DNA of 41,750 nucleotides from Halobacteriovoraceae bacterium (GTDB lineage Bacteria; Bdellovibrionota; Bacteriovoracia; Bacteriovoracales; Bacteriovoracaceae). The stretch covers positions 1 to 41,750 of the forward strand of contig JABGVH010000202.1 in NCBI GenBank assembly GCA_018646195.1, written 5' to 3'. Position numbers and translations under genes: made by a program. Below the pieces are notes generated by a model. That model searched no databases. It had not been told where the DNA came from and saw nothing but the letters and a program-made list of their open reading frames with translations. This document shows, one piece after another, positions 25,050 to 32,762 of this stretch (positions are counted from its first letter, which is position 1; every line of letters begins with the position of its first letter).

Positions 25050-25619
25050 CTAGAGTAATTCCTTTAGTTTTGCTTCACTGCTACTTTGAACTTCGTCATG
25101 CAATGATCCCCCATGCGAATCCATAGTCACAACCACGGGAAAATCTTCCACTTCTAATTCCCAAATTGCCTCGGGAGAACCAAGGTCCCTCCAGTAAACA
25201 TTTTTCACAGATTTAATTCTTTCTGCTAATACTTGAGCCGCTCCGCCAATTGCATGAAAATAAACACAGCCGTATTCTTGGCAACCTTTTAAGGTTTTTG
25301 CACCCATGCCACCTTTCCCTATCACGCCGAGAATTCCATAATCACGCATGACTTCCCATTGGTAAGGCTCTTCTCGAATAGAAGTAGTGGGCCCCGCTGC
25401 TTTCACCTCATATTTTTTATTTTTAGCATCCTCAATAACCACAGGACCGCAATGGTAAATTATTTGATTCTCTAGGCTAACAGGAGGCTTTACTCCCTCG
25501 TGCAAGCGCTTATGGACTGCATCTCTACCGGTTAGAAGTGTGCCTGAAAGCAAGACCATGTCCCCTACTTTCAATTCTCTAATTTGTTCTCTTTTAAAAG
25601 GGTAGTCTATTTTTTTCAT
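25050..25619 (-). CDS. Class I fumarate hydratase, beta subunit
   Basis: The beta (C-terminal) domain protein of a two-subunit iron-sulfur hydro-lyase of the class I fumarase / tartrate dehydratase family. It catalyses the reversible hydration of fumarate to malate together with the alpha subunit. Motifs are LLSGTLLTGRDAVHKRL, GPTTSIREEPYQWEVM, and GKGGMGAKTLKGCQEYGCVYFHAIGGAAQ. Three in-frame ATGs are close together (25634, 25628, 25619). I choose 25619 (MKKIDYPFKREQI, 189 residues) because GAGG then sits 9 nt upstream and the N-terminus matches relatives; the first ATG has no ribosome-binding site. It directly follows the alpha subunit gene. L-tartrate dehydratase is an alternative, but the TCA role is likelier. 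Confidence 0.9.
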   Translation of the reverse strand: MKKIDYPFKREQIRELKVGDMVLLSGTLLTGRDAVHKRLHEGVKPPVSLENQIIYHCGPVVIEDAKNKKYEVKAAGPTTSIREEPYQWEVMRDYGILGVIGKGGMGAKTLKGCQEYGCVYFHAIGGAAQVLAERIKSVKNVYWRDLGSPEAIWELEVEDFPVVVTMDSHGGSLHDEVQSSSEAKLKELL

Positions 25620-25637
25620 TGGTCTCATCCTCATGTT

Positions 25638-26588
25638 TTAATAGAGCCATTTAGAAACTGTTGAATTACTTTTTAATAGGACACCTTGGCGTCGGTAGGC
25701 CCAGCACATATAGGAAATAGAAACAAAGTAGCTCGCGGGGAGCCGGTTTAGGACTCCGATTTTACAACCCAGTAAAGTTGTTGTTCCACCAAATCCCATT
25801 GGACCAATTCCTAATTTATTTGCAGTCTCTGTTATATCACGCTCTAATTTTTTTAAACTTGGTTCGGGGTTTTTATCATCTAGAGGTCGCAATAATTGTT
25901 CTTTTGATTCGATAAAGCCAGATCCTCTGTCTCCACCAATACAAATTCCCAATACTCCAGGTCCGCAGCCTTTGCCTTGAGCTTTAACAATTGCATCAAG
26001 AATTACTTTTCTAACGCCATCTAAATCTCTTCCAGCATTTAAGCCAGTGTAAGGCATAGCGTATTGGGCGCCTACATTTTCACAGCCTCCCCCTTTGAGC
26101 ATCAAACGAATTTCAATTGATTTCTTTTTGTGTTCATGAAAATGAATAGAGGGATGACCAGGGCCAATATTCATGCTGTCATTTTTACCTGTAAGGGAAT
26201 CTACTGAATTTTGCCTTAGGTAACCTATTTTCGTAGCTGCTAATACTGCCTTATGACAAGTCTTAGTAAATTTACCCTGATCAAATCCTACCGGATGAGA
26301 AACAAAAAAGAGTATAGTCCCAGTGTCCTGACAAATAGGTTGCGACTTTTTCTTGGCCAGTTCGATATTGGCCTTAATAATTTGAAGCGCATATTCAGCG
26401 CTCGATTTTTTCTCTTCCTTTTTCAAGGCCTTTAAAATTACTCTTTGAATATCATCGGGCAGAACCGTAGAGGTGGTACGAATTAATTCTAATAAACTCT
26501 CAGACAAATTTTGATCTGCTGACTTCTTTTTTGTGGCCGCTTTTTTCTTCACTACCTTTTTTTTGGCAGCTTTTTTCTTACGGGTCAT
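25638..26588 (-). CDS. Class I fumarate hydratase, alpha subunit, with Lys-rich N-terminal tail
   Basis: The alpha subunit binds the 4Fe-4S cluster of class I fumarase. The three cluster cysteines are visible in PICQDTGTILFFVSHP, KGGGCENVGAQYAMP and VLGICIGGDRGSGFIES. I start at ATG 26588 (316 residues), where GGGAG lies 5 nt upstream; the longer frame begins with TTG at 26600, inside that site. The family is normally near 280 residues. The extra length is an N-terminal tail of about 24 residues consisting almost only of Lys, Ala and Val (TRKKKAAKKKVVKKKAATKKK), which resembles histone H1 or basic DNA-binding tails. It is the first gene of a seven-gene operon with the beta subunit next. Confidence 0.92.
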   Translation of the reverse strand: MTRKKKAAKKKVVKKKAATKKKSADQNLSESLLELIRTTSTVLPDDIQRVILKALKKEEKKSSAEYALQIIKANIELAKKKSQPICQDTGTILFFVSHPVGFDQGKFTKTCHKAVLAATKIGYLRQNSVDSLTGKNDSMNIGPGHPSIHFHEHKKKSIEIRLMLKGGGCENVGAQYAMPYTGLNAGRDLDGVRKVILDAIVKAQGKGCGPGVLGICIGGDRGSGFIESKEQLLRPLDDKNPEPSLKKLERDITETANKLGIGPMGFGGTTTLLGCKIGVLNRLPASYFVSISYMCWAYRRQGVLLKSNSTVSKWLY

Positions 26589-26631
26589 AGGGACTCCCAA
26601 TAATTAAATGTATTGCTCTAACATGCTGAAA

Positions 26632-26637
26632 ATTATA
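26632..26637 (-). promoter_or_regulatory. -10 box of the fumarase-aacS-SGNH operon
   Basis: A perfect TATAAT on the minus strand (26637-26632), preceded by AGC. The -35 region at 16-18 nt is GC-rich and poor. Transcription would begin near 26625, leaving about 37 nt of leader before ATG 26588. Confidence 0.45.
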
Positions 26638-26653
26638 GCTCTAATAAAATAAA

Positions 26654-26692
26654 AGGGGCAGGAGAAACTTGATGGCAATAAGTACTGCCCCT
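26654..26692. promoter_or_regulatory. Inverted repeat between fumarase and helicase genes
   Basis: AGGGGCAG (26654-26661) and CTGCCCCT (26685-26692) are perfect 8-bp arms separated by 23 nt. The right arm abuts the helicase -10 (26695-26700). The left arm covers the expected -35 of the fumarase promoter. The centre-to-centre spacing of 31 bp, about three helical turns, would suit a regulator bound at two half-sites, affecting both divergent promoters. Confidence 0.35.
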
Positions 26693-26700
26693 GCTAAAAT
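26669..26700 (+). promoter_or_regulatory. Predicted promoter of the UvrD/Rep helicase gene
   Basis: An extended -10, TGC-TAAAAT (hexamer 26695-26700, 5 of 6 with upstream TG). TTGATG (26669-26674) is a possible -35 but at a long 20-nt spacing. The start would be near 26707, only about 2 nt before ATG 26709. Confidence 0.4.
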
Positions 26701-26708
26701 GCCAACTC

Positions 26709-28751
26709 ATGGTAAATTTAGCAGAGCTTAATACGCCGCAGCGAAAAGCTGCAGAGACCATCAAGGGACCAGTTCTTATATTGGCCGGGGCCGGTAGCGG
26801 AAAAACCCGAACGATTACTTTCCGAATCGCCCATATGGTCCACAATTTAGGAATTCCTGCTGAGCAAATACTAGGGGTTAGCTTCACCAATAAGGCCGCT
26901 GGCGAAATGAGAGAGCGTGTTAAAGGTTTGCTAGGTAGGAAGAAGGCCTCGCATTTAACTCTCAGTACTTTCCATTCCCTTGGCATAAAAATATTGAAGA
27001 AAGAAATAGTAAAGCTGGGCTATCACAAGAACTTTAGTATTTATGACACTAGTGATCAAATGAGCATTGTTCGTGAAGGGCTCAATAGCTTTCGCGCCGA
27101 GAAAAAGGCCTTTGATCGAAAACAAATTCTTTCAAAGATAGGCTTTTTGAAAAACAAAGGCGTCAGTGAAGATGACTTTGTCGATTCTCCCTTCTTTGAT
27201 TGCGAAGATGCCTATGACCATGCCACTGAATATATCTATCGCTATTACCAAGATAAATTAAGATTTTTTAATGCCATCGATTTTGACGACATACTATTTT
27301 TGGTCGTTAAATTATTTGGCCAACATCCTGAGATAGCAGAGGCCTATTCGAAACAATTTAAGTACGTCATGGTCGATGAATACCAAGATACCAATCCCCT
27401 ACAATTTTCTATGATAATGGGCCTTACTACTACTCACGATAATTTATGTGTAGTTGGTGATGACGATCAGTCGATCTACTCTTTTAGAGGAGCAGATATA
27501 TCCAATATCTTAAATTTTGAAAAAAATTATCCCACTGCCACTGTGGTAAAACTTGAAGAAAATTACCGATCCACCACTCCTATATTAAATCTGGCCAATA
27601 AAGTAATCGTTGAAAATAAGGAGAGGCGTGAGAAAACCCTTTGGAGTCAAATCGCATCGACCCAACCACCTCTAGTTTGGGCGGCAGGGGATACTGAACA
27701 CGAAGCTCAGATCGTAGTTGAAGAAGTAGTCAGCCACCAAGGAAAGGGGAAAATGTTATCCGATATAGCCGTTTTATATCGCTCTAATACTCAGGCCCCT
27801 GCCATTGAAGAGCAGCTAAGGTTGAGCCAGGTTCCCTATCGAGTTCTTGGTGGACAGAAATTTTATGACAAGAAAGAAGTAAAAGACTTAATGGCCTATC
27901 TCACCACCATTTTAAATCCAGGAAGCCAAGTTTCACTAAGACGCATTTTAAACGTTCCCAATAGAGGAATTGGAACTGCTACACTTGGGAAATATCTAAC
28001 CAAGTCTGATGAAATACAGCAGTCTCTTTTTGAAACCATGAAAAGATATAATGCATTAGACCCAAAGAGAGCAGTAAAGATTCAAACTTTTACCCAGCTA
28101 ATCCAAAAATATATGGGTCTTTTTAGAAGTGCCCCACTCGCTCCAACAATTGAAAAACTGATTGATGAACTCGATTACTTAAACTACATCGATAAACAAC
28201 ACGATAATATAAAGCAGGCAGCTGCCCGTAAGAAAGATGTTCAAATGTTTGTCGAAGCAGCGGCAAGATTTTCTAGGCAAGTTGGCAGTAAGGCCACTTT
28301 GAAAAACTTTGTGGAAAAAATTCTGCTTCAGGATTCACAAGACGAAAAAGACAAAGACGACGATGACGAGCAAGAAAATTTAAACAGTGTTACTTTAATG
28401 ACTCTGCACTCTTCAAAAGGGCTAGAATTTAAAAAGGTCTTTATGGTGGGAATTGAGGAAGAGCTGCTTCCGCATAAGCGCACCATCTCAGCTGGTGAAG
28501 ATATGAGTGAAGAACGTCGCTTATGTTATGTAGGAATCACCAGGGCACAAGAGAGTCTTATTATGACTTATTGTAAAGAAAGAACCTTATTTGGAAGAAA
28601 GGCCCCTCGTCACAAATCTCGTTTTATAAATGAATTATCAGCAAATTATACCGAACAGGACAGAACACAATTCGGTCATCTTTCTGAAGATGAAGCGGTT
28701 GCTTACAAAAAGAATTTCTTCGACAGTTTAATCGACTCTCTGGACGATTAG
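26709..28751 (+). CDS. UvrD/Rep/PcrA-family ATP-dependent DNA helicase
   Basis: A 680-residue superfamily 1A 3'-5' DNA helicase. Motifs in order are LNTPQRKAAE (Q motif, from residue 8), Walker A GAGSGKT (27-33), TFTNKAAGEMRER-like GVSFTNKAAGEM, VDEYQDTNPLQF (Walker B, about 222), GDDDQSIYSFRGAD (motif III), LEENYRSTTPIL (motif IV), and TLMTLHSSKGLEFKKVFMVG plus EERRLCYVGITRAQ near the end. These enzymes work in DNA repair and replication restart. Length is close to Rep (about 673) and shorter than UvrD (about 720), with a short acidic run (DEKDKDDDDEQE) before motif V and no long basic tail. Choosing between Rep, PcrA and UvrD is not safe by eye. There is no Shine-Dalgarno before ATG 26709; see the promoter entry. 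Confidence 0.95.
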   Translation: MVNLAELNTPQRKAAETIKGPVLILAGAGSGKTRTITFRIAHMVHNLGIPAEQILGVSFTNKAAGEMRERVKGLLGRKKASHLTLSTFHSLGIKILKKEIVKLGYHKNFSIYDTSDQMSIVREGLNSFRAEKKAFDRKQILSKIGFLKNKGVSEDDFVDSPFFDCEDAYDHATEYIYRYYQDKLRFFNAIDFDDILFLVVKLFGQHPEIAEAYSKQFKYVMVDEYQDTNPLQFSMIMGLTTTHDNLCVVGDDDQSIYSFRGADISNILNFEKNYPTATVVKLEENYRSTTPILNLANKVIVENKERREKTLWSQIASTQPPLVWAAGDTEHEAQIVVEEVVSHQGKGKMLSDIAVLYRSNTQAPAIEEQLRLSQVPYRVLGGQKFYDKKEVKDLMAYLTTILNPGSQVSLRRILNVPNRGIGTATLGKYLTKSDEIQQSLFETMKRYNALDPKRAVKIQTFTQLIQKYMGLFRSAPLAPTIEKLIDELDYLNYIDKQHDNIKQAAARKKDVQMFVEAAARFSRQVGSKATLKNFVEKILLQDSQDEKDKDDDDEQENLNSVTLMTLHSSKGLEFKKVFMVGIEEELLPHKRTISAGEDMSEERRLCYVGITRAQESLIMTYCKERTLFGRKAPRHKSRFINELSANYTEQDRTQFGHLSEDEAVAYKKNFFDSLIDSLDD

Positions 28752-28758
28752 AATTTGA

Positions 28759-30015
28759 TTAGAACTTAAGTTCTTTTCCTTGAAAGTCAAATTCGAAAGA
28801 CATCACACCTTTACGATATTTATCAAGAGCTGGAAAGTAAGCATCAAAGGTTCCTTTGATCGTTACCCCTAGATTTGGTCGACTGGTTACCGAGAGATCA
28901 GCACTAATTTCGTAATCTGCATTAATTAGGACAAAAAGTAGTCTCTTATTTCCTGCAGGAGTCGTAATTAATTGAAAATCTTTGATGCGACCATTTTCAG
29001 TACTGTAGAGCTCAAATCCTCCGGCCTCTAGACCAAAATCAATCGCCAGACTTATCTCTTCAACGCTATTAATTTCAAAATTGTTTTCTGCATTTTGCTC
29101 ATTAAACCTTATGATAGATTTAAGTTTTGACGTCGTGTCTGGATCAAACTTAGTAGCAGTTGTCGCTAAGAAGTGCTCATTTGTAAATTCTTCGGCGGTA
29201 TTAAGCATCTCATTAGCAAGGTCTTTACCTGTTTTATAGATAGTGCTTAAGGCCTTCCTTTCTTTTTCAATTTCTTTTTTCGTTACTTCAATTTTTTTAC
29301 AATTTGTAACGGCATCAGAGAAGGCCGTCTCATCTGAGACACTTAGCCCATCATACTTGCGAGATAGCTTCTTTAATTTAGAACATCTCTTTGAACTTTC
29401 GTAAACTGCCACTTCTGCAGTAGTTTCGTCTTTAGTTAATTTACACCTGGTCTTGCCTTCTTCGTTTTTGAATTTAAAACAAGGGAATTGTTTATAGATT
29501 TCTACAATTTGAATTTTGGAGACATCCACTTTCTCTGTAGCAATTTGAATTGCCTGAAATGATTTTTCTCTTAAATCACCGATAGTATAAATAAGTGTAC
29601 TGAAATCAAATGCCCTTTGGTATCCGTCTCCCTTAACAACAGAGAGTGGTATTTTTTCGACGTAATTTCTTGGTTCTCCAGTTCGCGGATCGATCGGCAT
29701 ATATTTAAATACTATCTCTGCCAGACGAGGATCGGGAGTGTAGCTATATTGATGAGTTCCTTCGCTATCATGATAAACGAGGTGCTCATTCCCTGGATTG
29801 ACAACAATGCTGGAATTTCGAACTTGTGGATCAATCACTTCAGCAGCGGTAAAACCATTTTTTGTAGGCGGGTTGTAAATATTTCTTGGCGCATTCTTTA
29901 AGTCTGCAGGTTTGCAGCCTACAACTGTCAGGATCAGCGTGAAAGTAATCGCTGCGGTTTTCATACAACCAAAGCCTACTGCAAAAAGAGAAATTAATTT
30001 CATTAATCTTTTCAT
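28759..30015 (-). CDS. Envelope lipoprotein, unknown function
   Basis: Not recognised. ATG 30015 is preceded by AGGTGG with an 8-nt spacer and gives 418 residues; an upstream GTG at 30027 lies within that site. The N-terminus holds two candidate lipoboxes: GFGC, near residue 17, and TVVGC, near residue 34. The second is best, and an internal ATG at 29964 would give a textbook lipoprotein signal (MKTAAITFTLILTVVGC), so the true start is open. The mature part has an N-terminal beta-type region, a central Lys/Glu helical segment with a few cysteines (CKKIEVTKKEIEKERKALS), and a C-terminal beta-rich region. It follows the barrel-protein gene by 17 nt in the same operon, so it may be its lipoprotein partner. 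Confidence 0.65.
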   Translation of the reverse strand: MKRLMKLISLFAVGFGCMKTAAITFTLILTVVGCKPADLKNAPRNIYNPPTKNGFTAAEVIDPQVRNSSIVVNPGNEHLVYHDSEGTHQYSYTPDPRLAEIVFKYMPIDPRTGEPRNYVEKIPLSVVKGDGYQRAFDFSTLIYTIGDLREKSFQAIQIATEKVDVSKIQIVEIYKQFPCFKFKNEEGKTRCKLTKDETTAEVAVYESSKRCSKLKKLSRKYDGLSVSDETAFSDAVTNCKKIEVTKKEIEKERKALSTIYKTGKDLANEMLNTAEEFTNEHFLATTATKFDPDTTSKLKSIIRFNEQNAENNFEINSVEEISLAIDFGLEAGGFELYSTENGRIKDFQLITTPAGNKRLLFVLINADYEISADLSVTSRPNLGVTIKGTFDAYFPALDKYRKGVMSFEFDFQGKELKF

Positions 30016-30032
30016 TTTAACAACCACCTTTC

Positions 30033-31283
30033 CTAAAAGAACATCTTAAACATGACTGAGGTTAACGGAGAACTGACAACATTTTTCCCTTCCAGCACTC
30101 TGGTATGCCCCAGAGATACTCCCATTGGTGCAAAGAATTTCTTCTTCTTAAACATTGATATAGTATCGAATCCTAAACTTGCTTGTAGTGTTTGCATTCT
30201 CTGACGAGTATTTTTCTCTAGAAAACGGTATCGATTTGCAGCGACAAAGCCTCCGGAGTATTTATCTCTTTGTTTATGCTGGATTCCATAGCCAAGGCCC
30301 ATGGTCCAGCCACCGAGGTAAATCGATCCCGCAAGTTCTGCTTTCATTATGTCACCTAAGTCTCTCTCGGTGGCATAATCCACTTCTTTAGAAAGCTTGC
30401 TGTCATCTTTCTCTGGTATTCTTTTTGCCGTAGTATCGGCCAGTTGAAAGATGTAACCGGCGGAAGTCGTTAGAGTCAACCATTCTGTAGCATAAAAGTC
30501 GTGGACGACGCCGAGTTCTAAGTCCGTCTGTCCATCACCGCCTGGGACATCTACTAGCTTATTGATGTCTTCTTGCTCACCTGTTGGCAAGACAACGGCA
30601 GTGGTTATACTCACAGCATTTGCAGCGTTTTCGAAAGTCTTATATTTTCCGGCAACCTTTATATCCCCTAATCTAGTATATTTTTCGTTGCGTGGATTCT
30701 TATATCCATACTCAGCAGCTTTTTCGGAGGCAGGGGCCATAAGTTTTCGAATGGCCTCTTCTTCTTTTACCGATGCTCCTGAAGATTCATTGATTTCATT
30801 AAGTAATTTTTGAATTGCTGCTGGGTCTATATGATTAACTCCCATATCTACATTAGTTTCGACATGTGTAATTGGGATTATAATCGCAGCAGTTAACTTT
30901 TTTGTAAGTCCATAAGCAAAAACAGGAACATTCGCTTGAACCGCCATATTAATCTGACCAGTTGTTTGAGCTAAGACCTGATTTGGGTCAATATTGGCAG
31001 CCGCTAATTTCTGAAATATCCCTGCGGCTTCAGATGCATCGGCTTTCCCACCGATAAGCGTATTTCCAGTAATATTCTTAAATAATGGATCAGCTAGGAC
31101 TGTCTTGTTTCCAGCTTCATCCATTTTAGATTCAGGGTTTGTAAAAACCCCGATATAATTAAAGTTACGAACACCTTGCGGTAACGTTTTTGCATTGGGA
31201 AGAGTAACCGGAGCTTTAAGACCTCCTGCCAAAACACTTCCAGAGAGTGCAAGTAATGCAATTCCAGTAAGTATCTTTTTCAT
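30033..31283 (-). CDS. Outer-membrane beta-barrel protein
   Basis: A 416-residue exported protein. The Sec signal peptide is MKKILTGIALLALSGSVLA, cleaved before GGLKAP. The mature chain shows alternating hydrophobic strands, for example TAAIIIPITHVE, NAVSITTAVVLPTGE, WLTLTTSAGYIFQLAD and GGWTMGLGYGIQHK. It ends LTSVMFKMFF, with a terminal Phe as in BamA-assembled barrels. The pattern resembles the broad phenol-degradation/MetA-like and FadL-like porin families, but I cannot assign one. A helical insert near residues 70-180 contains Ala/Glu-rich segments. ATG 31283 has AGGAG with a 5-nt spacer, and a palindrome overlaps this site. A lipoprotein gene follows after 17 nt and a periplasmic repeat protein precedes it by 59 nt. 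Confidence 0.7.
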   Translation of the reverse strand: MKKILTGIALLALSGSVLAGGLKAPVTLPNAKTLPQGVRNFNYIGVFTNPESKMDEAGNKTVLADPLFKNITGNTLIGGKADASEAAGIFQKLAAANIDPNQVLAQTTGQINMAVQANVPVFAYGLTKKLTAAIIIPITHVETNVDMGVNHIDPAAIQKLLNEINESSGASVKEEEAIRKLMAPASEKAAEYGYKNPRNEKYTRLGDIKVAGKYKTFENAANAVSITTAVVLPTGEQEDINKLVDVPGGDGQTDLELGVVHDFYATEWLTLTTSAGYIFQLADTTAKRIPEKDDSKLSKEVDYATERDLGDIMKAELAGSIYLGGWTMGLGYGIQHKQRDKYSGGFVAANRYRFLEKNTRQRMQTLQASLGFDTISMFKKKKFFAPMGVSLGHTRVLEGKNVVSSPLTSVMFKMFF

Positions 31284-31291
31284 ATTTGCTC

Positions 31292-31303
31292 CTAAAGCTT
31301 TAG
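31292..31303. promoter_or_regulatory. Palindrome overlapping the barrel gene's ribosome-binding site
   Basis: CTAAAGCTTTAG is a perfect 12-bp palindrome. On the minus strand it runs straight into the AGGAG of the barrel-protein gene. As RNA it could hide the ribosome-binding site by pairing between transcripts or with another RNA; as DNA it could be an operator. Confidence 0.35.
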
Positions 31304-31342
31304 TTAATTCGGTTACTCTTTAATCCCTACGCAATTATTTAA

Positions 31343-32185
31343 TTAGCATTCTTCATTAAAGTATTCATTTACAGCAATACGATCTTCATGAGTTGGATTT
31401 TTAAACTCATTCACTTCGTGTTGAGTTTCAGGAATTAAGTAAGTATTAGCTTCATCCTGAATAGTTCGGTCAGCGTCAGTGAACTCTTCGAAAGCTTCAT
31501 AAAGGTTACAAAACTCATCTGTTTGACCTTCTTTCATATAGGCCCAGATTAAGTAAGTAGTAGTTGTACTATTTTTAGACACGCTATAATCGTCAAGCTT
31601 TGTAGCTTCTAGCGCTTTTTCAAGAAATTTAACACCTTGATCATTTGGAGTGTTAAATCCAGGAACCTTTATAAATCCACGTCCCATAATTCTATAAACA
31701 CCGTAGTCTTCTACGCTATCGTCAAGAGTCATAAGAAGTTCCATTGCTGGACGAAGTTCCTTCCTCCAACGACCTAATGAAGAAAGTACACCTTTAGCTT
31801 CTCCCCAACGACCTAGATTTGTTCCCATGAAATAGAGAGCACGTGCCTGTTGAGTTTTTCCTTCGGGAGTATTATTTCCTTTTAGAAGGGCGAAAGCATT
31901 ATCACCAAGTTTCTTACCAAAATCATGAATTTTAAGTTTTGCTTTTTTACCGGAAGTTTTTGTTCCAACATATTGAACAGCTTCTGATTGTCCGATTAAT
32001 AACTTAGCTTTTTTAAAACTATCTGCTTCTGCTGCTACTAACTTTCCGTACATATCAGCTGCTAGTTGAGCATTTTTAAAATCTGCTCCTCTTTTTCCGT
32101 AAAGGCTTTGTGCTTCTTCAAGAGATGTTGCTGAAGCGGTCAATGAGATAATAGTGGTGGCCACTATTAGTACTTTTTTAAGCAT
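31343..32185 (-). CDS. Periplasmic helical-repeat (TPR-like) protein
   Basis: A 280-residue protein with a Sec signal peptide (MLKKVLIVATTIISLTASATS). The mature chain is helical with repeated A/L/Y patterns such as DFKNAQLAADMYGKLVAAE, KTQQARALYFMGTNLGRWG and GVKFLEKALEATKLD, in the manner of TPR or TAtT-type solute-transport accessory proteins. There is one Cys near CNLYEAF and another as the last residue. It is the first gene of an operon with the barrel protein and lipoprotein. It has the best signals in the window: a promoter at 32242-32269 and AAGGAG (32197-32192) 6 nt before ATG 32185, so it is likely highly expressed. The family is not settled. Confidence 0.65.
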   Translation of the reverse strand: MLKKVLIVATTIISLTASATSLEEAQSLYGKRGADFKNAQLAADMYGKLVAAEADSFKKAKLLIGQSEAVQYVGTKTSGKKAKLKIHDFGKKLGDNAFALLKGNNTPEGKTQQARALYFMGTNLGRWGEAKGVLSSLGRWRKELRPAMELLMTLDDSVEDYGVYRIMGRGFIKVPGFNTPNDQGVKFLEKALEATKLDDYSVSKNSTTTTYLIWAYMKEGQTDEFCNLYEAFEEFTDADRTIQDEANTYLIPETQHEVNEFKNPTHEDRIAVNEYFNEEC

Positions 32186-32241
32186 GGTTAACTCCTTAGA
32201 ATTATTAAAATTTAATGCAAGTCGAGGCGAATTTCAGGGAC

Positions 32242-32269
32242 TTTATATCTTATCTAGCGAGGGTGTCAA
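32242..32269 (-). promoter_or_regulatory. Strong sigma-70 promoter for the repeat-protein/barrel/lipoprotein operon
   Basis: On the minus strand, a perfect -35 TTGACA (32269-32264) is separated by 16 nt from -10 TATAAA (32247-32242, 5 of 6). The predicted start is near 32235, giving a leader of about 50 nt with AAGGAG. Confidence 0.75.
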
Positions 32270-32295
32270 CGGTGCGAAACAACGAATGTAATTTA

Positions 32296-32385
32296 TATAA
32301 TGACGCGACCAGTCACTGGTATCTAATAAGTATAGGTTAGGCCATCCTGGCCCAACTCCCTCATCATGAGAGAGTTTCTTCCTTG
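32296..32385 (+). ncRNA. Hairpin cluster; candidate small RNA
   Basis: The 200-nt gap between the small lipoprotein gene and the promoter at 32242 holds three consecutive inverted repeats: ACCAGT-C-ACTGGT (32308-32320), GGCCA-TCC-TGGCC (32340-32352), and AACTCcCTC/GAGaGAGTT (32354-32376). On the plus strand a perfect TATAAT (32296-32301) would start an RNA at the first hairpin, and the last hairpin is followed by TTTCTTCC. The alternative is minus-strand 3' structure of the lipoprotein mRNA: on that strand the last stem has a G-U pair instead of a mismatch, but no U-tract follows. Confidence 0.3.
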
Positions 32386-32387
32386 AA

Positions 32388-32762
32388 CTAAAGGTCGCTT
32401 TCCTTGACCTCGGAATTATCTTCATTATTGAGAAACGTTCCTGAAATTAAAATCCCTTTTCTGGCAACAAATGGGAAAAGAGATACAAAACCATCTTCCC
32501 AGGTGCTTTCAAATGACACCGAGACAGACTTTAGTTTGCCGCATGGAATATTCTTATCTTCTAATATTTCTTTTAAAAAATAGCTTTGCTCTTTAGGTAA
32601 CCCGAAAAACCAAACCTTTTTTGAGATAGCAAAGTCAGGTACCTCTCCCTCTAGTTCCCAATATGATTCAGTTTTACAACCTTTTGGGGAAACGGTGATA
32701 TGAGTGGCACAAGCTGAGAACAAAAGGACCATTGTGAATAGAAAGAAGTTCCGGCTAATCAC
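32388..32762 (-). CDS. Small lipoprotein, possibly a diverged Bor-like paralogue
   Basis: A 124-residue lipoprotein (signal MISRNFFLFTMVLLFSAC, lipobox FSA-C18). The mature region has a beta-rich pattern, KVWFFGLPKEQSYF, and later VSVSFESTWEDGFVSLFPFVARKGILISG. Its spacing follows the preceding gene's product: a W/F-GL segment, a short middle, then a charged segment, an aromatic F-F stretch and a short closing strand. That suggests an ancient tandem duplication, although identity is low. The gene overlaps the preceding one by 8 nt, so they are coupled. The function is unknown. It is followed by the hairpin cluster near 32354-32376. Confidence 0.6.
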   Translation of the reverse strand: MISRNFFLFTMVLLFSACATHITVSPKGCKTESYWELEGEVPDFAISKKVWFFGLPKEQSYFLKEILEDKNIPCGKLKSVSVSFESTWEDGFVSLFPFVARKGILISGTFLNNEDNSEVKESDL

